Assembly (NCBI RefSeq): GCF_013415105.1
Contig: NZ_JACCDF010000015.1
Location: forward strand, 1 to 64,000
DNA from: Vreelandella salicampi
GTDB taxonomy: Bacteria > Pseudomonadota > Gammaproteobacteria > Pseudomonadales > Halomonadaceae
Direction: 5' to 3'
Length of the DNA: 64,000 bases
This document shows, piece after piece, positions 37,756 to 46,454 of the stretch. The position numbers were made by a program, and so were the translations under genes. The notes under the pieces were generated by a model. That model saw nothing but the letters and a program-made list of their open reading frames with translations. It was not told the origin of the DNA and searched no databases. The stretch's first letter is position 1, and every line of letters begins with the position of its first letter.

Positions 37756-39045
37756 CTAGAGTAAGAAAAACGTGGAGAGTACAGGGAAGACAATCAAAAG
37801 CGCCAAACGTAGCAGGTCAGAGACCACAAACGGCGCCACGCCGCGGAAAATTTCCCCCAATCCCACGTGCGGGGCCATTGCTTTGATCACGAACACGTTC
37901 ATCCCCACCGGCGGCGTCATCAACCCAAGCTCCACAGTGAGCACGGTGATAATCCCAAACCACACGGGGTCGATACCCAGCGCCTGAATAATCGGGAACA
38001 CCACCGGCACCGTAATCACCAGCATGGCAATGGAATCCATGAACATCCCGAGCACGAAGTAGAGCGCCAGAATGCACAGCACCACCACAATCGGCGCGAG
38101 ATCCATACCGTAGAGCACATCGGTGATGGTGAACGAAATCCGCGATACCGAGATGAAGTAGCCGAGCATATCGGCGCCCACCAGCATGAAAAACACCACT
38201 GCCGAAAGCGCGAGCGTCTCCTGCACGGTGTGCCACAAGCCCTTAAAGCGCATCCCTTTAGCCAGCGCGTACAGCAGTGTCGCGAAAGCGCCGACGCTCG
38301 CCCCTTCGGTTGGGGTAAACGCGCCAAAATAGATGCCCAAAATCATCACCAGAAAAACGGCGAAAAACGGCAGCAGCCCCGAGAGCGAGGCGAATTTTTC
38401 GCGCCACGTGGTCGGCTCGCCCGCGACCGCCAATGACGGTTTCAAGTGCATCAACACGCTAACCGTGATCGCGTACATCACCAAGCCCAGAAGCCCCGGT
38501 ATTAACCCGGCCATGAACATATCGCCGACCGACTGCTCGGTGAGAATGGCGTAGATCAAAAGCGCAATTGAGGGCGGAATCATAATCCCCAACGTGCCAC
38601 CCGCGGCTAGCGCCCCGGTGGCCAAGCCGCGATGGTAGCCGTAGCGCTCCATCTCTGGCAGTGCGACGCGGGTCATGGTGCTCGCAGTGGCAAGCGAGGA
38701 GCCGGAAATCGCCGAAAAAATCCCGCACGACCCAATGGCGGCTATCGCAAGGCCGCCTTTCCAGCCGCCGCAAATCACCCGCGTAGACTGAAAAAGCTTG
38801 CCCGCCATGCCCGAATGGGCTGCGAGCACGCCCATAAAGATAAACATCGGCACCGCGCTAAAGCTGTAGTTGGAGAGCACCTCCACCGGTACGGTCTTAA
38901 GCTGCGAAATCGCAGCGCCCCAGCTGATCACTTGGGCAAACCCCACCGTACCGACAATCAGCATGGTCAGCGCCACGGGCACGCGCAGTATCATCAGCAC
39001 CAACAGCAGGCCAAGCCCCACGGCGCCTATCATTTCACTTCCCAT
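37756..39045 (-). CDS. TRAP transporter large permease (DctM type), aromatic cluster
   Basis: 429-residue inner-membrane protein with about 12 helices and typical DctM segments such as GVLAAHSGMAGKLF, FSAISGSSLATASTM and PPSIALLIYAILTEQSVG. It drives sodium-dependent uptake with the small subunit and binding protein encoded upstream. Start supported by GGAGG six bases before the ATG; it overlaps dctQ by 11 bp. Between pobA/AraC and p-cresol genes, so an aromatic acid is the likely cargo. Confidence 0.87.
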   Translation of the reverse strand: MGSEMIGAVGLGLLLVLMILRVPVALTMLIVGTVGFAQVISWGAAISQLKTVPVEVLSNYSFSAVPMFIFMGVLAAHSGMAGKLFQSTRVICGGWKGGLAIAAIGSCGIFSAISGSSLATASTMTRVALPEMERYGYHRGLATGALAAGGTLGIMIPPSIALLIYAILTEQSVGDMFMAGLIPGLLGLVMYAITVSVLMHLKPSLAVAGEPTTWREKFASLSGLLPFFAVFLVMILGIYFGAFTPTEGASVGAFATLLYALAKGMRFKGLWHTVQETLALSAVVFFMLVGADMLGYFISVSRISFTITDVLYGMDLAPIVVVLCILALYFVLGMFMDSIAMLVITVPVVFPIIQALGIDPVWFGIITVLTVELGLMTPPVGMNVFVIKAMAPHVGLGEIFRGVAPFVVSDLLRLALLIVFPVLSTFFLL

Positions 39046-39592
39046 GGTGCGCCTCCGACTTGATCGATTTTTCCTCGGCGTCGCCCGCTTCCACGCCGAA
39101 AAGTGCCCCTAAGAGCGCATGTATCAGCGCGCGCACACCAAGCAGCAAACTTAATCCGGCGGCGAAGGCGAAGATCGGGCCCATAGGCAAGCGTAAATCC
39201 TGGGTGACCTCGCCGTGGCGTGTCGCAGCGCTTGCCGAGTCTAACAGGCCGCTGAACAGCACCCACCCCAATACCGCAAACCCCAACAGGTAAACGCCGT
39301 GTACACGGGTTTTCACTGCCGGCGAAAGGCCATGGGTGAAGGCTTCAACCACCACCTGGCTCTTCTCCACATTGGCCGCCATCGCCGCGAGTAGCGACAT
39401 CAACATGAGGTAACTGACCAGCTCCACACTGCCACTCACGCTCAACGCAATGGCGCCGCCAGTCACGCGTGAAAGATAACGCGTGGCCACATCGGCGATG
39501 GTCACACCTAACAGCGCCACCAGCGCCACGCCGGCAATCACCCCAGCAACAAGGGCCAGCCAGTGGCTGGCCCTTTGTAGGAAAAATGGCAT
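39035..39592 (-). CDS. TRAP transporter small permease (DctQ type), aromatic cluster
   Basis: 185-residue membrane protein with four main helices, the normal DctQ layout, with the pattern TRYL in the first loop. It begins six bases after the binding-protein stop. A perfect 12-bp hairpin is encoded within its codons 6-14 (39551-39575), a strong structure just after the start. Its C-terminus is longer and charged. Confidence 0.85.
   Translation of the reverse strand: MPFFLQRASHWLALVAGVIAGVALVALLGVTIADVATRYLSRVTGGAIALSVSGSVELVSYLMLMSLLAAMAANVEKSQVVVEAFTHGLSPAVKTRVHGVYLLGFAVLGWVLFSGLLDSASAATRHGEVTQDLRLPMGPIFAFAAGLSLLLGVRALIHALLGALFGVEAGDAEEKSIKSEAHHGK
39551..39575 (-). repeat. Strong hairpin within the first codons of dctQ
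   Basis: AAGGGCCAGCCA (39551-39562) and TGGCTGGCCCTT (39564-39575) are perfect reverse complements around one base. The hairpin sits just downstream of the dctQ start codon and about 24-48 bases beyond the dctP stop. Confidence 0.6.
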
Positions 39593-39598
39593 AACGCG

Positions 39599-40630
39599 TT
39601 ACCCTTGCTCAGGCGCGCAGGATTCACTTGCCGCTAGTGCCGCGTCGTACACCTCACGACCAGGCAGCCCACGCTCTTCAAGTCGGTCGAGATAGGACTC
39701 GATACCCGCCTGCAGCGGTGCTTGCCAATCCGGATGCTCCAGCGGATTTTCAATCTCGCGGATGGTATGGCCGGCATCCTTCGCTTCTTGCTTACCTTCC
39801 ACATCCAGGCGGTCAAACACTTCGCCGGCGTTTTCCGCCCAACGCATGCCAGAGTTAGCATCAATCACTGCTTGCTGCTCGGGTGTCAGGCCATCGTAAG
39901 CGCGCTGGCTCATGGTGGCGACGAAAATCAGCGTGTAAAACGGCACTTCGGTGTGGTACTCAACCAACTCATTAATGCGGAAGCCTTTCAGCCCTTCCCA
40001 CGGGAAGCTAAGCCCGTCGATGACGCCACGCTGCATGGAGGTGTAGATATCCGGCGCCGGCATACCTACCGGGTTGGCGCCCATGTTTTCAAGCATCTCA
40101 CCGGCAACGGCCGTCGGGCGACGAATGCGTAGCCCTTCAAGATCTGCGGGCACTTGGACATCAGTATCGATGGTATGAATGCCGCCTGGGCCGGTGGTGA
40201 ACATAAACAGCGGGCGGGTATCGGCGTACTCGTCGTCTAAATGGCCATCGTCGTAAAGCGTTTGCAGCACGCAGGCGCCTTGGGTGGCGGTAGTGGCAAC
40301 GCCGGGAAGCTCGACAATTTGGGAAAGCGGGAAGCGACCTGCGGTGTAGCCCTGTGCCGTCGCGCTGATATCGGCGATACCATTGGCAGCCGCCTCATAG
40401 AGAGAGTCAGGCTTTGCCAGTGTGCCGGAGGGGAACATTTCCACTCGAAGCTCACCGCCGGATTCCTCTTCAACCGTGGCCACCCACTGCTCGAAGACTC
40501 CCTGGTTAACGCCGGAAGCACCCGGCCAGAAGTGCGCCATACGCAAGGTGGTGGAGGCTTGAACGGCGGAGCTAGCGGCCAGCCCGGCGATAGACGCCGC
40601 CAGCAGGCAGGAAGTAAAGCATGTTTTCAT
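39599..40630 (-). CDS. TRAP transporter substrate-binding protein (DctP type), aromatic cluster
   Basis: 343-residue periplasmic protein with a signal peptide (MKTCFTSCLLAASIAGLAAS, cut near residue 26 after VQA). The ATG at 40630 leaves CCGGAGA at normal distance; the ATG two codons earlier touches it. DctP-family segments include IRRPTAVAGEMLENMGANPVG. First gene of a dctPQM operon. The shared operator lies 82-103 bp upstream. The ligand is unknown; 4-hydroxybenzoate or a related acid fits the position. Confidence 0.87.
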   Translation of the reverse strand: MKTCFTSCLLAASIAGLAASSAVQASTTLRMAHFWPGASGVNQGVFEQWVATVEEESGGELRVEMFPSGTLAKPDSLYEAAANGIADISATAQGYTAGRFPLSQIVELPGVATTATQGACVLQTLYDDGHLDDEYADTRPLFMFTTGPGGIHTIDTDVQVPADLEGLRIRRPTAVAGEMLENMGANPVGMPAPDIYTSMQRGVIDGLSFPWEGLKGFRINELVEYHTEVPFYTLIFVATMSQRAYDGLTPEQQAVIDANSGMRWAENAGEVFDRLDVEGKQEAKDAGHTIREIENPLEHPDWQAPLQAGIESYLDRLEERGLPGREVYDAALAASESCAPEQG

Positions 40631-40711
40631 GTTCATTCTCCGGGGTGTGTTATGTATTAACCACTTATTATTATGAGCGAAGTGTTCCGTGAATATATCG
40701 CATTTATTCGC

Positions 40712-40733
40712 ATAGTGAACATTGGTTCGCTAT
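40712..40733. promoter_or_regulatory. Shared aromatic operator, TRAP copy
   Basis: Core GTGAAC-ATTG-GTTCGC with flanking ATA and TAT gives a 9+4+9 dyad with a single mismatch. It matches the copies at pobA and in the pch/activator gap. Confidence 0.55.
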
Positions 40734-40895
40734 TTCATACAGAAAGGTAAACTGCCTAGCCCCCTAGCGAAACGCGACTTTGGTCGGACATGATTAAAAT
40801 GAGAGTGATCGATTAACCCAGCCGCCGCACCAATTCAATAAAGCAGATAACCAGTATCGATGCCATGACGGTAGGAGTGTCAGCGTATTTAGGCT

Positions 40896-40934
40896 AAAAA
40901 AGTGATCCTGCTCGGCATCGCGCCGAACGGGATC
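40896..40934 (-). terminator. Rho-independent terminator after the MetA-pathway gene
   Basis: On the minus strand a 13-bp stem (40934-40922 with 40916-40904, one G-U pair and one mismatch) with a 5-base loop precedes six T (40901-40896). It follows the stop of the gene at 40957. Confidence 0.75.
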
Positions 40935-40956
40935 TCAAAAGGAAAGGGAAAGGGCT

Positions 40957-41868
40957 TTAAAAGAACTTGGTCAGTTGTAGACGCACGGTATCGCCTTCGC
41001 TCTCCAGGCCTTTTAAGCCACCTGCTTCGGCGTCGTATTCATTATAGTAAGCACCTTTGAGCATCACCCCGGCGCTGGGCCAAAGGTAGCCAGCTTCAGC
41101 GCCAACGGCATGACGTTCGGCCTCTGCATCTGAGGGAGCGCCATCGTCGTCGGCCTCCAGCTGCCAGGCGTTGTAGCCCACAAGCCCAAGCTCCAGACCG
41201 TTCTCCAACCGATGACCAATGCCCCACTCCACGAGCCAGCTATCGCCTGGGGTAATGCCGGTATCATCCTGCTTGGTCTTAATCTCGTAGCGCGACAGCG
41301 CGGAAACGTTCCATGTTTTCTTCGCATCAAAGTGCCACATGCCGCCCAGTGTCAGCATGGTGGAACCGAAGCCTTTGCCCACCGAGGCGGGATTCCCAGC
41401 GTCGAAGTCAGCTGTGTCGAACCAGTGGCCAGCGGCGAAGGTGGCATCCCACTGTTTGCCGTGCCAGCCCAATATCACTGGGCCGACAAACAAATCACCG
41501 ATGCCGTCATCGTCAAAACGCTGCCCACCAGCAACGTCAAAATCAAACGCGATATCCAGCATGGGGATAATCGTTTCCATTCCATAATCAGCTCCCAGGA
41601 ACGTCCTATCCGTCATCCAAATAAGGCGGTGGGCTAATGCGTTGACTGTGCCATTGTTATTGCCTGGCACCGCATTACCCTCTGTGCCGTTAAACTGATC
41701 GACGTCGTATTGAAACAAGTAGCCACGATAGTAAAGCCCAGCAGGCGGTGCTGCCGCCGAACCAAGCCCTTCGATACCGGGCGGATAGTGACCATTGACA
41801 GCTAAGGCTGTGGGCACAGCAATGCTCGCACCGAGCGTTGCCAAGCATAGGGTGACTGTTTTTTTCAT
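40957..41868 (-). CDS. Outer-membrane channel-like protein, phenol meta-pathway (MetA/SphA) family
   Basis: 303 residues with a signal peptide (MKKTVTLCLATLGASIAVPT, cut near 23). The mature part is a predicted beta-barrel with alternating hydrophobic strands and a terminal phenylalanine (QLTKFF). It resembles the COG4313 / Phenol_MetA_deg family found with aromatic pathways. It may let hydrophobic or phenolic substrates cross the outer membrane. Downstream of the aldehyde dehydrogenase gene by 105 bp. Confidence 0.78.
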   Translation of the reverse strand: MKKTVTLCLATLGASIAVPTALAVNGHYPPGIEGLGSAAAPPAGLYYRGYLFQYDVDQFNGTEGNAVPGNNNGTVNALAHRLIWMTDRTFLGADYGMETIIPMLDIAFDFDVAGGQRFDDDGIGDLFVGPVILGWHGKQWDATFAAGHWFDTADFDAGNPASVGKGFGSTMLTLGGMWHFDAKKTWNVSALSRYEIKTKQDDTGITPGDSWLVEWGIGHRLENGLELGLVGYNAWQLEADDDGAPSDAEAERHAVGAEAGYLWPSAGVMLKGAYYNEYDAEAGGLKGLESEGDTVRLQLTKFF

Positions 41869-41973
41869 GGCTTATTGTCTCTTTTATCGTCAGCCGCCTT
41901 GCTATCCGCTCGCAGTGAGCCGATAGCAAGCGTGGTAAAAAAATAGGAATCAAAAAGTACGCGCAATGCTGGT

Positions 41974-43443
41974 TTAGAATGGGTAGCCGCGCGGGGCATG
42001 CTGCACGCTGATCCAATGGTCAGTGGTAAATTCCTCAATTGCCCAATCACCGTTAAAGCGGCCAAGTCCGGAGTTTTTCTCGCCGCCAAAGGGTACGTGC
42101 GCTTCGTCGTTTACTGGCATGTCATTAACGTGCGTCATGCCCGCCTTGATGCGTTGGGCAAAGCGCAACCCTCGCTCCAGGTCGCCACTGAACACCGCGC
42201 TGGAAAGCCCGTATTCGGTGCCATTGGCGAGCTCCAGTGCATGAGCCTCGTCGCGGGCTTTCTGGATGCCTACCAGCGGGCCGAAAATTTCCTCGCGACT
42301 GATCTCCATATCAGGTGTCACATCGCCGAACACAAACGGCGGCACCATCTGGCCATCGATTGTTCCTTCCAGCAGAACAGTGGCGCCCTCTCGTTTAGCG
42401 GTGGCGATTTTCGTCTCCAATCCTTCGCGTTGTTTGGCATTAATCACCGGCCCCACCACGGTCGCCATATCGCTTGGGTCACCGACCTGTAGCATCTTCA
42501 CCTTGGTCACGAAGCGTTCCACGAACGCGTCGTAGAGGTTTTCATCCACGATGATGCGGTTTATCGCCATGCAGATCTGGCCTTGATGGAGAAACTTGCC
42601 CATTGCCGCGGCGTTGACCGCCTGATCAAGATCAGCGTCATCCAGCACAACAAAGGGACTGTTGCCACCTAGCTCTAACGATACCTTCTTGATATGTGTG
42701 CCACCGCTGGCAATGCGGCCGATGCCACGGCCGACCTGGGTAGAGCCAGTAAACGAGATCAGCCGCGGCACGCGATGCTCAACGAAGGCATCACCGATTT
42801 CGCTACCCGCACCCACGACTACGCTGAGTAGCCCCTTGGGCAGGCCGGCCTCTTCAAAAATCTTCGCCAGTAGCAAACCGCCGGTAACCGGTGTGTCGCT
42901 TGCCGGCTTGACCACTACGGCGTTACCCAGAGCAAGGGCAGGCGCAATGGAGCGCTGAGATAAATGCAGCGGAAAATTCCACGGGCTGATCACGCCGACA
43001 ACACCTAACGGCTTGCGATAAACACGGTTCTCCTTACCCGGCACGTTGGATGCTAGCGTCATACCTTGCACGCGCCCCGGCATGCTCGCAGCTTCCTGGG
43101 TAATACCGCGGGCGGCCCCCCACTCCACGTTGGCTTTAAGCCGAGTGCTGCCCGATTCGCGAATCAGCCAATCGATAATCTCGTCCTTGCGCGCGTCAAA
43201 GATCGCAACCACACGCTGCATCAAATCGGCACGCTCAGCGGGCGGCGTGACTGCCCATTCGGCCTGGGCTTTTTCTGCCGCGCCAAAGGCTGCGTCCAAA
43301 TCATCTCGGTTCGCCAAGCGTGTTGACAGTAATGCGCTGCCATCGTAAGGGTTGCTTACCTCGACGGTGCGCTCGCTTTTTCCTTCGCGCCACTCGCCAG
43401 CAATAGGCTGAAGGTAAAAATCACTGTAAGTGTTGCTCATCAT
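41974..43443 (-). CDS. Aromatic aldehyde dehydrogenase (4-hydroxybenzaldehyde/vanillin type)
   Basis: NAD(P)-dependent dehydrogenase of 489 residues. It has the cofactor segment [20 protein letters not shown], the F-T-G-S-T-x-V-G-R-G-I-G loop, the general base in LELGGNSPF and the catalytic cysteine in GQICMAINR. Start ATG 43443 (AGGAG five bases upstream); ATG 43440 is equally possible. Next to pchF, it probably turns the 4-hydroxybenzaldehyde made by p-cresol methylhydroxylase into 4-hydroxybenzoate (pchA role). Benzaldehyde or vanillin are alternative substrates. Confidence 0.86.
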   Translation of the reverse strand: MMSNTYSDFYLQPIAGEWREGKSERTVEVSNPYDGSALLSTRLANRDDLDAAFGAAEKAQAEWAVTPPAERADLMQRVVAIFDARKDEIIDWLIRESGSTRLKANVEWGAARGITQEAASMPGRVQGMTLASNVPGKENRVYRKPLGVVGVISPWNFPLHLSQRSIAPALALGNAVVVKPASDTPVTGGLLLAKIFEEAGLPKGLLSVVVGAGSEIGDAFVEHRVPRLISFTGSTQVGRGIGRIASGGTHIKKVSLELGGNSPFVVLDDADLDQAVNAAAMGKFLHQGQICMAINRIIVDENLYDAFVERFVTKVKMLQVGDPSDMATVVGPVINAKQREGLETKIATAKREGATVLLEGTIDGQMVPPFVFGDVTPDMEISREEIFGPLVGIQKARDEAHALELANGTEYGLSSAVFSGDLERGLRFAQRIKAGMTHVNDMPVNDEAHVPFGGEKNSGLGRFNGDWAIEEFTTDHWISVQHAPRGYPF

Positions 43444-43504
43444 CAAAACTCCTGCTTCATTGTCTCACCTGATCGTACTGTCTCGCCTGATCGCACTAAC
43501 GGCG

Positions 43505-45055
43505 TTATTGACGAATGCCCGACTTACCCGGCGAAAGAATACCGTTCGGGTCGAGTGCATTTTTTAGTGTGGTATGGACATTGCGCAACGGCTCGCCGAA
43601 GGTGCCGGCCACCTGCTCCATAAACTCTGTATTGGTGCGGTATAGCCCGTAACCGCGTTTGGCGAACTCATCGATAAGCTCAGCAAAACAGTCATGAGCA
43701 CGCTGGGTCTCTTCCGAATCTTCGCGGTTGTAGAGAAGGTCAATAACATGGTGCATATCGCGCCAGCCGACGATGTACTCCGCTACATAATCGAAGCCAT
43801 ACTTGTCGAGGATCTGCTGCGCTAAATCGGTCTGATCCTTGGTCTCGCTACCCTTGGCCTGAGAAACCGGTGCAAACCACATGGAGCCGCCACCCCCACG
43901 CCAGTTGTAGAGACCAAACTCCTGCAAGTTCATATCACCTTTCATCAGCGCGGCGCGGTAATCGAAACTACCGCCACGCTGTTCGGCCTCATCGCCGTAC
44001 ATGATTTTGGCTTTGCCGCTAGCGCCGAAGGCCTGCTCAACAATCTTCCAATTAACCTCGATCTGCTCTGGCGTGCCGTAAAGCGCTGCGTAGACATTCC
44101 ACTCACCGATGCCCTCGCCTTCCTTAATTCGCTCAATGGCCTCACGGGGAATCGAATCGGTACCGCTGTAGTACTTTTTGCGTGTTACGTGGGTACCTGC
44201 ATCCCACAAGGTATGAACAATCACCACGGCATTAGGAATGATCTGCGAAATGCGCAGTGGCCGCAGTACATCGACGATCTCTTCGATATCTGCTGGGTCT
44301 TGATACTGGATCAAGAAAGGACGATATGCCGGCGGCTCGGGCATCAGCCACAGTCCCATTTTGGTCACGATGCCGTAATTTGACTGAGTGAAGAGGCCAT
44401 CGATATACGGGCCGTATCCCCACTTAAAGACCTGCCAGGAGCTAGACTTCTCGATACCGCCCATGCCAGTGCGCACCATTTCCCCATTGGCAAGCACGAC
44501 TTCCATGCCACACTGGAACATGAAGTGCTCGCCGTAAGGGGTATAACCCACCCCCCGGTCAAGTGTATTACCTACCGGGCCGGCAATCGCCGACGGCGCT
44601 GGCGGATCGAGCCACAGCTTATAGCCTTTTTCTTTGATGTAGTCGTAAAGCTGCTGATAGGTAACCCCAGGCTCGATCAGCGCCGTGCATACTTCCGGGT
44701 CGACGTCGAGTATGCGATTCATCCGATGCATATCGAGAATCACTTGGCCGGTTTCACCAGGCGCGGCCGAGCCGTAGCCTAAGTTCTTACCGGTGGAAAT
44801 CGTCCAGATCGGCACCTTGTACTGATTGCACACAGCCACGATGGCTTGAACCTGATCGGCTTCCGTCGGCAGCAAGGCAGCGGAGGGAATATAGTCGGCA
44901 TCGTTACCGGCCATCATGATTTTGGTGTAGGGAGCAAGCTGTTCGTTCTCGACGAAAACGTTGTCTGTGCCCAAAATCTCACGAAATTTCGCAAGGGCAG
45001 CGTCGAAACTCGCAGCACTAACGCCTTTCGGCAGAATACGCTGTGTCGTGCTCAT
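43505..45055 (-). CDS. pchF: p-Cresol methylhydroxylase flavoprotein subunit PchF
   Basis: 516-residue FAD enzyme of the vanillyl-alcohol-oxidase family. It oxidises p-cresol to 4-hydroxybenzyl alcohol and on to the aldehyde, passing electrons to cytochrome PchC in the periplasm. FAD-binding segment WTISTGKNLGYGSAAPG (near 90-106). The stretch QEFGLYNWRGGGGSMWF is highly PchF-like, and its tyrosine is the expected covalent FAD site of PCMH (from memory). The start is the ATG at 45055; a GTG at 45070 is possible. The close cytochrome gene favours PCMH over vanillyl-alcohol oxidase. Confidence 0.88.
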   Translation of the reverse strand: MSTTQRILPKGVSAASFDAALAKFREILGTDNVFVENEQLAPYTKIMMAGNDADYIPSAALLPTEADQVQAIVAVCNQYKVPIWTISTGKNLGYGSAAPGETGQVILDMHRMNRILDVDPEVCTALIEPGVTYQQLYDYIKEKGYKLWLDPPAPSAIAGPVGNTLDRGVGYTPYGEHFMFQCGMEVVLANGEMVRTGMGGIEKSSSWQVFKWGYGPYIDGLFTQSNYGIVTKMGLWLMPEPPAYRPFLIQYQDPADIEEIVDVLRPLRISQIIPNAVVIVHTLWDAGTHVTRKKYYSGTDSIPREAIERIKEGEGIGEWNVYAALYGTPEQIEVNWKIVEQAFGASGKAKIMYGDEAEQRGGSFDYRAALMKGDMNLQEFGLYNWRGGGGSMWFAPVSQAKGSETKDQTDLAQQILDKYGFDYVAEYIVGWRDMHHVIDLLYNREDSEETQRAHDCFAELIDEFAKRGYGLYRTNTEFMEQVAGTFGEPLRNVHTTLKNALDPNGILSPGKSGIRQ

Positions 45056-45124
45056 AAAGGGGTCTCTCACTTGTTATGCTAACTGTTGTAATAATCCCAA
45101 ACGCTGAAAACGGGTGCGGGTCAG

Positions 45125-45667
45125 TTACACCTTGACCAAAAAGCTCAGCTCGCTAGCGTCGGAGTTAGTCTCAGCCCGTGGAAACTGATGGGTATGACGA
45201 TCACGTCCGCTGGCGAGGGCCAGTCGGGCATACGCGCGCCCAAACGATACCTGCCAACTGCCCGACTCCACGGCCAACGGCTCGCTGACCGAGCCACGAT
45301 GGCTCAAAAGCCAATGGTGTTCTGCCTCATGGCGACCCAATGCGATAATCCGACCACGCCCGGCGAGTAGGCTGGTTAAAAGCACGACACCCGCTTCATC
45401 GGTAAATCCGGCAATCAGCGTACCGCTAGGCAAGGCGCTTAGCGCCAAAGGGTCTAGCCGGCCCTCATAGCGCGGGGCAAAACCTTGTTGACGTAACCCC
45501 AAACCCAGTTCGGTGGTGGAATGCTCGACACCGTAAAGGCGAATATCACCATGGAAAGGTGCATTAGGATGCCCAGCATCACTCGCCCAGGCCGCCCCTA
45601 GCGACAGCGGCGCGGCGGCGCCCATCAGCAGGCTATTTTTTAGTAGCTGTCGACGTGTCAGTTTCAT
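45125..45667 (-). CDS. pchX: PchX-like twin-arginine exported protein of unknown function
   Basis: 180 residues. The N-terminus LTRRQLLKNSLLMGAAAP is a twin-arginine type signal with likely cleavage after AWA or WAS (near 29). The mature part has no motif I recognise. Its position between the cytochrome and flavoprotein genes matches pchX of Pseudomonas pchACXF clusters, whose role is not established. Export through Tat suggests help in maturation or insertion of PchF, possibly flavin attachment or transport; this is inference. Confidence 0.65.
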   Translation of the reverse strand: MKLTRRQLLKNSLLMGAAAPLSLGAAWASDAGHPNAPFHGDIRLYGVEHSTTELGLGLRQQGFAPRYEGRLDPLALSALPSGTLIAGFTDEAGVVLLTSLLAGRGRIIALGRHEAEHHWLLSHRGSVSEPLAVESGSWQVSFGRAYARLALASGRDRHTHQFPRAETNSDASELSFLVKV

Positions 45668-45670
45668 CGT

Positions 45671-46039
45671 CTACTCCTTGCCAGCAGCGGTATCTGCCAG
45701 CTCACCACGCAGCAATGCATCAATCAGCCCTTCAAGCTCGGTATCGCTGATTTTGGCGTTTCGCAGTGACGGCATGGCCGCGCGACCTTCGCGTACCGTG
45801 GTATGGATATAATCACCACGCGCCTCCCACGCAGCCTCGGGGAAAGGCATGGTGATTTGTGGGCCGACCGCCTTATCCAAGTTATGGCAGTGAGCACACA
45901 CCTGCCGATAAACCTCGGCGGGCTCGCGAGCACGATCTGCCGCCAGTGTCGCCGTCGCCAACACTGTGCTCAGCGCCGCCAAGGATAGGGCGGCTAATCG
46001 CTGCCCTAACGTGCTCTTCTCAATTGTTGTGTTATGCAT
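45671..46039 (-). CDS. pchC: p-Cresol methylhydroxylase cytochrome c subunit PchC
   Basis: 122-residue c-type cytochrome with a signal peptide (cut after TLA, near 33). One heme site CAHCH (near 48-52) and a distal methionine in AAMPSLRNA (near 89). It accepts electrons from PchF. First gene of the operon, followed 3 bp later by the pchX-like gene. Its ribosome site is weak. Confidence 0.88.
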   Translation of the reverse strand: MHNTTIEKSTLGQRLAALSLAALSTVLATATLAADRAREPAEVYRQVCAHCHNLDKAVGPQITMPFPEAAWEARGDYIHTTVREGRAAMPSLRNAKISDTELEGLIDALLRGELADTAAGKE

Positions 46040-46162
46040 ACGTCTTACCCGTCAGTTAGCCAAGGGGTGTTTTATCTTTCACGATAGCCGGCCTCTATCT
46101 AATACTTTTGTATAAAAACAAAGAGTTAGTATCGGCTGACTCGCCTAGTGCCTTTCAAAAAG

Positions 46163-46178
46163 CGTGCCGATATTGAAA
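46163..46178 (-). promoter_or_regulatory. Imperfect sigma-54 promoter for pchC
   Basis: On the minus strand CGGCACG-CTTT-TTGAA resembles TGGCACG-N4-TTGCW. The -24 GG is kept, but the nearly invariant -12 GC reads GA. Its distance to pchC (about 120 bases) is plausible. It may be a weakened or false site. Confidence 0.25.
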
Positions 46179-46230
46179 AAAAGGGGGTTATCAAAGCATT
46201 AGCTAGTAGTACGACGAATCATCGTCCGTT

Positions 46231-46250
46231 TAGCGAACTTCTGTTCGCTA
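46231..46250. promoter_or_regulatory. Shared aromatic operator, pch copy (perfect palindrome)
   Basis: TAGCGAAC-TTCT-GTTCGCTA is a perfect 8+4+8 inverted repeat. Near-identical sites lie before pobA and the TRAP operon. It sits about 190 bp before pchC and 120 bp before the activator frame. Confidence 0.6.
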
Positions 46251-46370
46251 ATAGCGTTTAACCATTTCGTCACGACTTCACCAAATCATAAAGTCGGCTC
46301 AGCAAGAGCCTTTTCCCAGGCTGCAAGCCAAGTGATACTCTTGCGCTCCCAATAAAAAACGTGAGCCGGT

Positions 46371-46448
46371 ATGTTTCTCTCCTCCTCCGACTATCCAAAT
46401 GCCCGCGACCTAATGGATGCGCTTCGCTTTCTGCCTGAAGAGGGCTAA
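46371..46448 (+). pseudogene. Severed N-terminal codons of the XylR/DmpR-type activator
   Basis: The ATG at 46371 opens a frame of 25 codons, ending in F-L-P-E-E-G and then TAA at 46446-46448. Immediately after the stop the same frame continues I-W-L-G-E-Q-R-M-L-L. DmpR-type proteins have E-G-K-I-W-L-G-E-Q-R-M at this point, so the stop replaces one residue of an otherwise continuous N-terminus. A single base change (for example AAA to TAA) explains it. Confidence 0.75.
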
Positions 46449-46454
46449 ATTTGG

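Larger units (their letters stand above)
40637..40956. other. 320-bp gap with TRAP promoter and terminator of the channel gene
   Basis: No gene is seen. The left side contains the promoter of the TRAP operon with an operator-like palindrome (40712-40733); the right side contains a minus-strand terminator (40896-40934). Confidence 0.6.
46040..46370. other. Divergent promoter gap between pchC and the sigma-54 activator
   Basis: No gene is seen. It contains an operator-like palindrome (46231-46250), a second small dyad GACGA-ATCA-TCGTC (46212-46225), and a poor sigma-54 promoter match for pchC (46163-46178). Confidence 0.55.
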
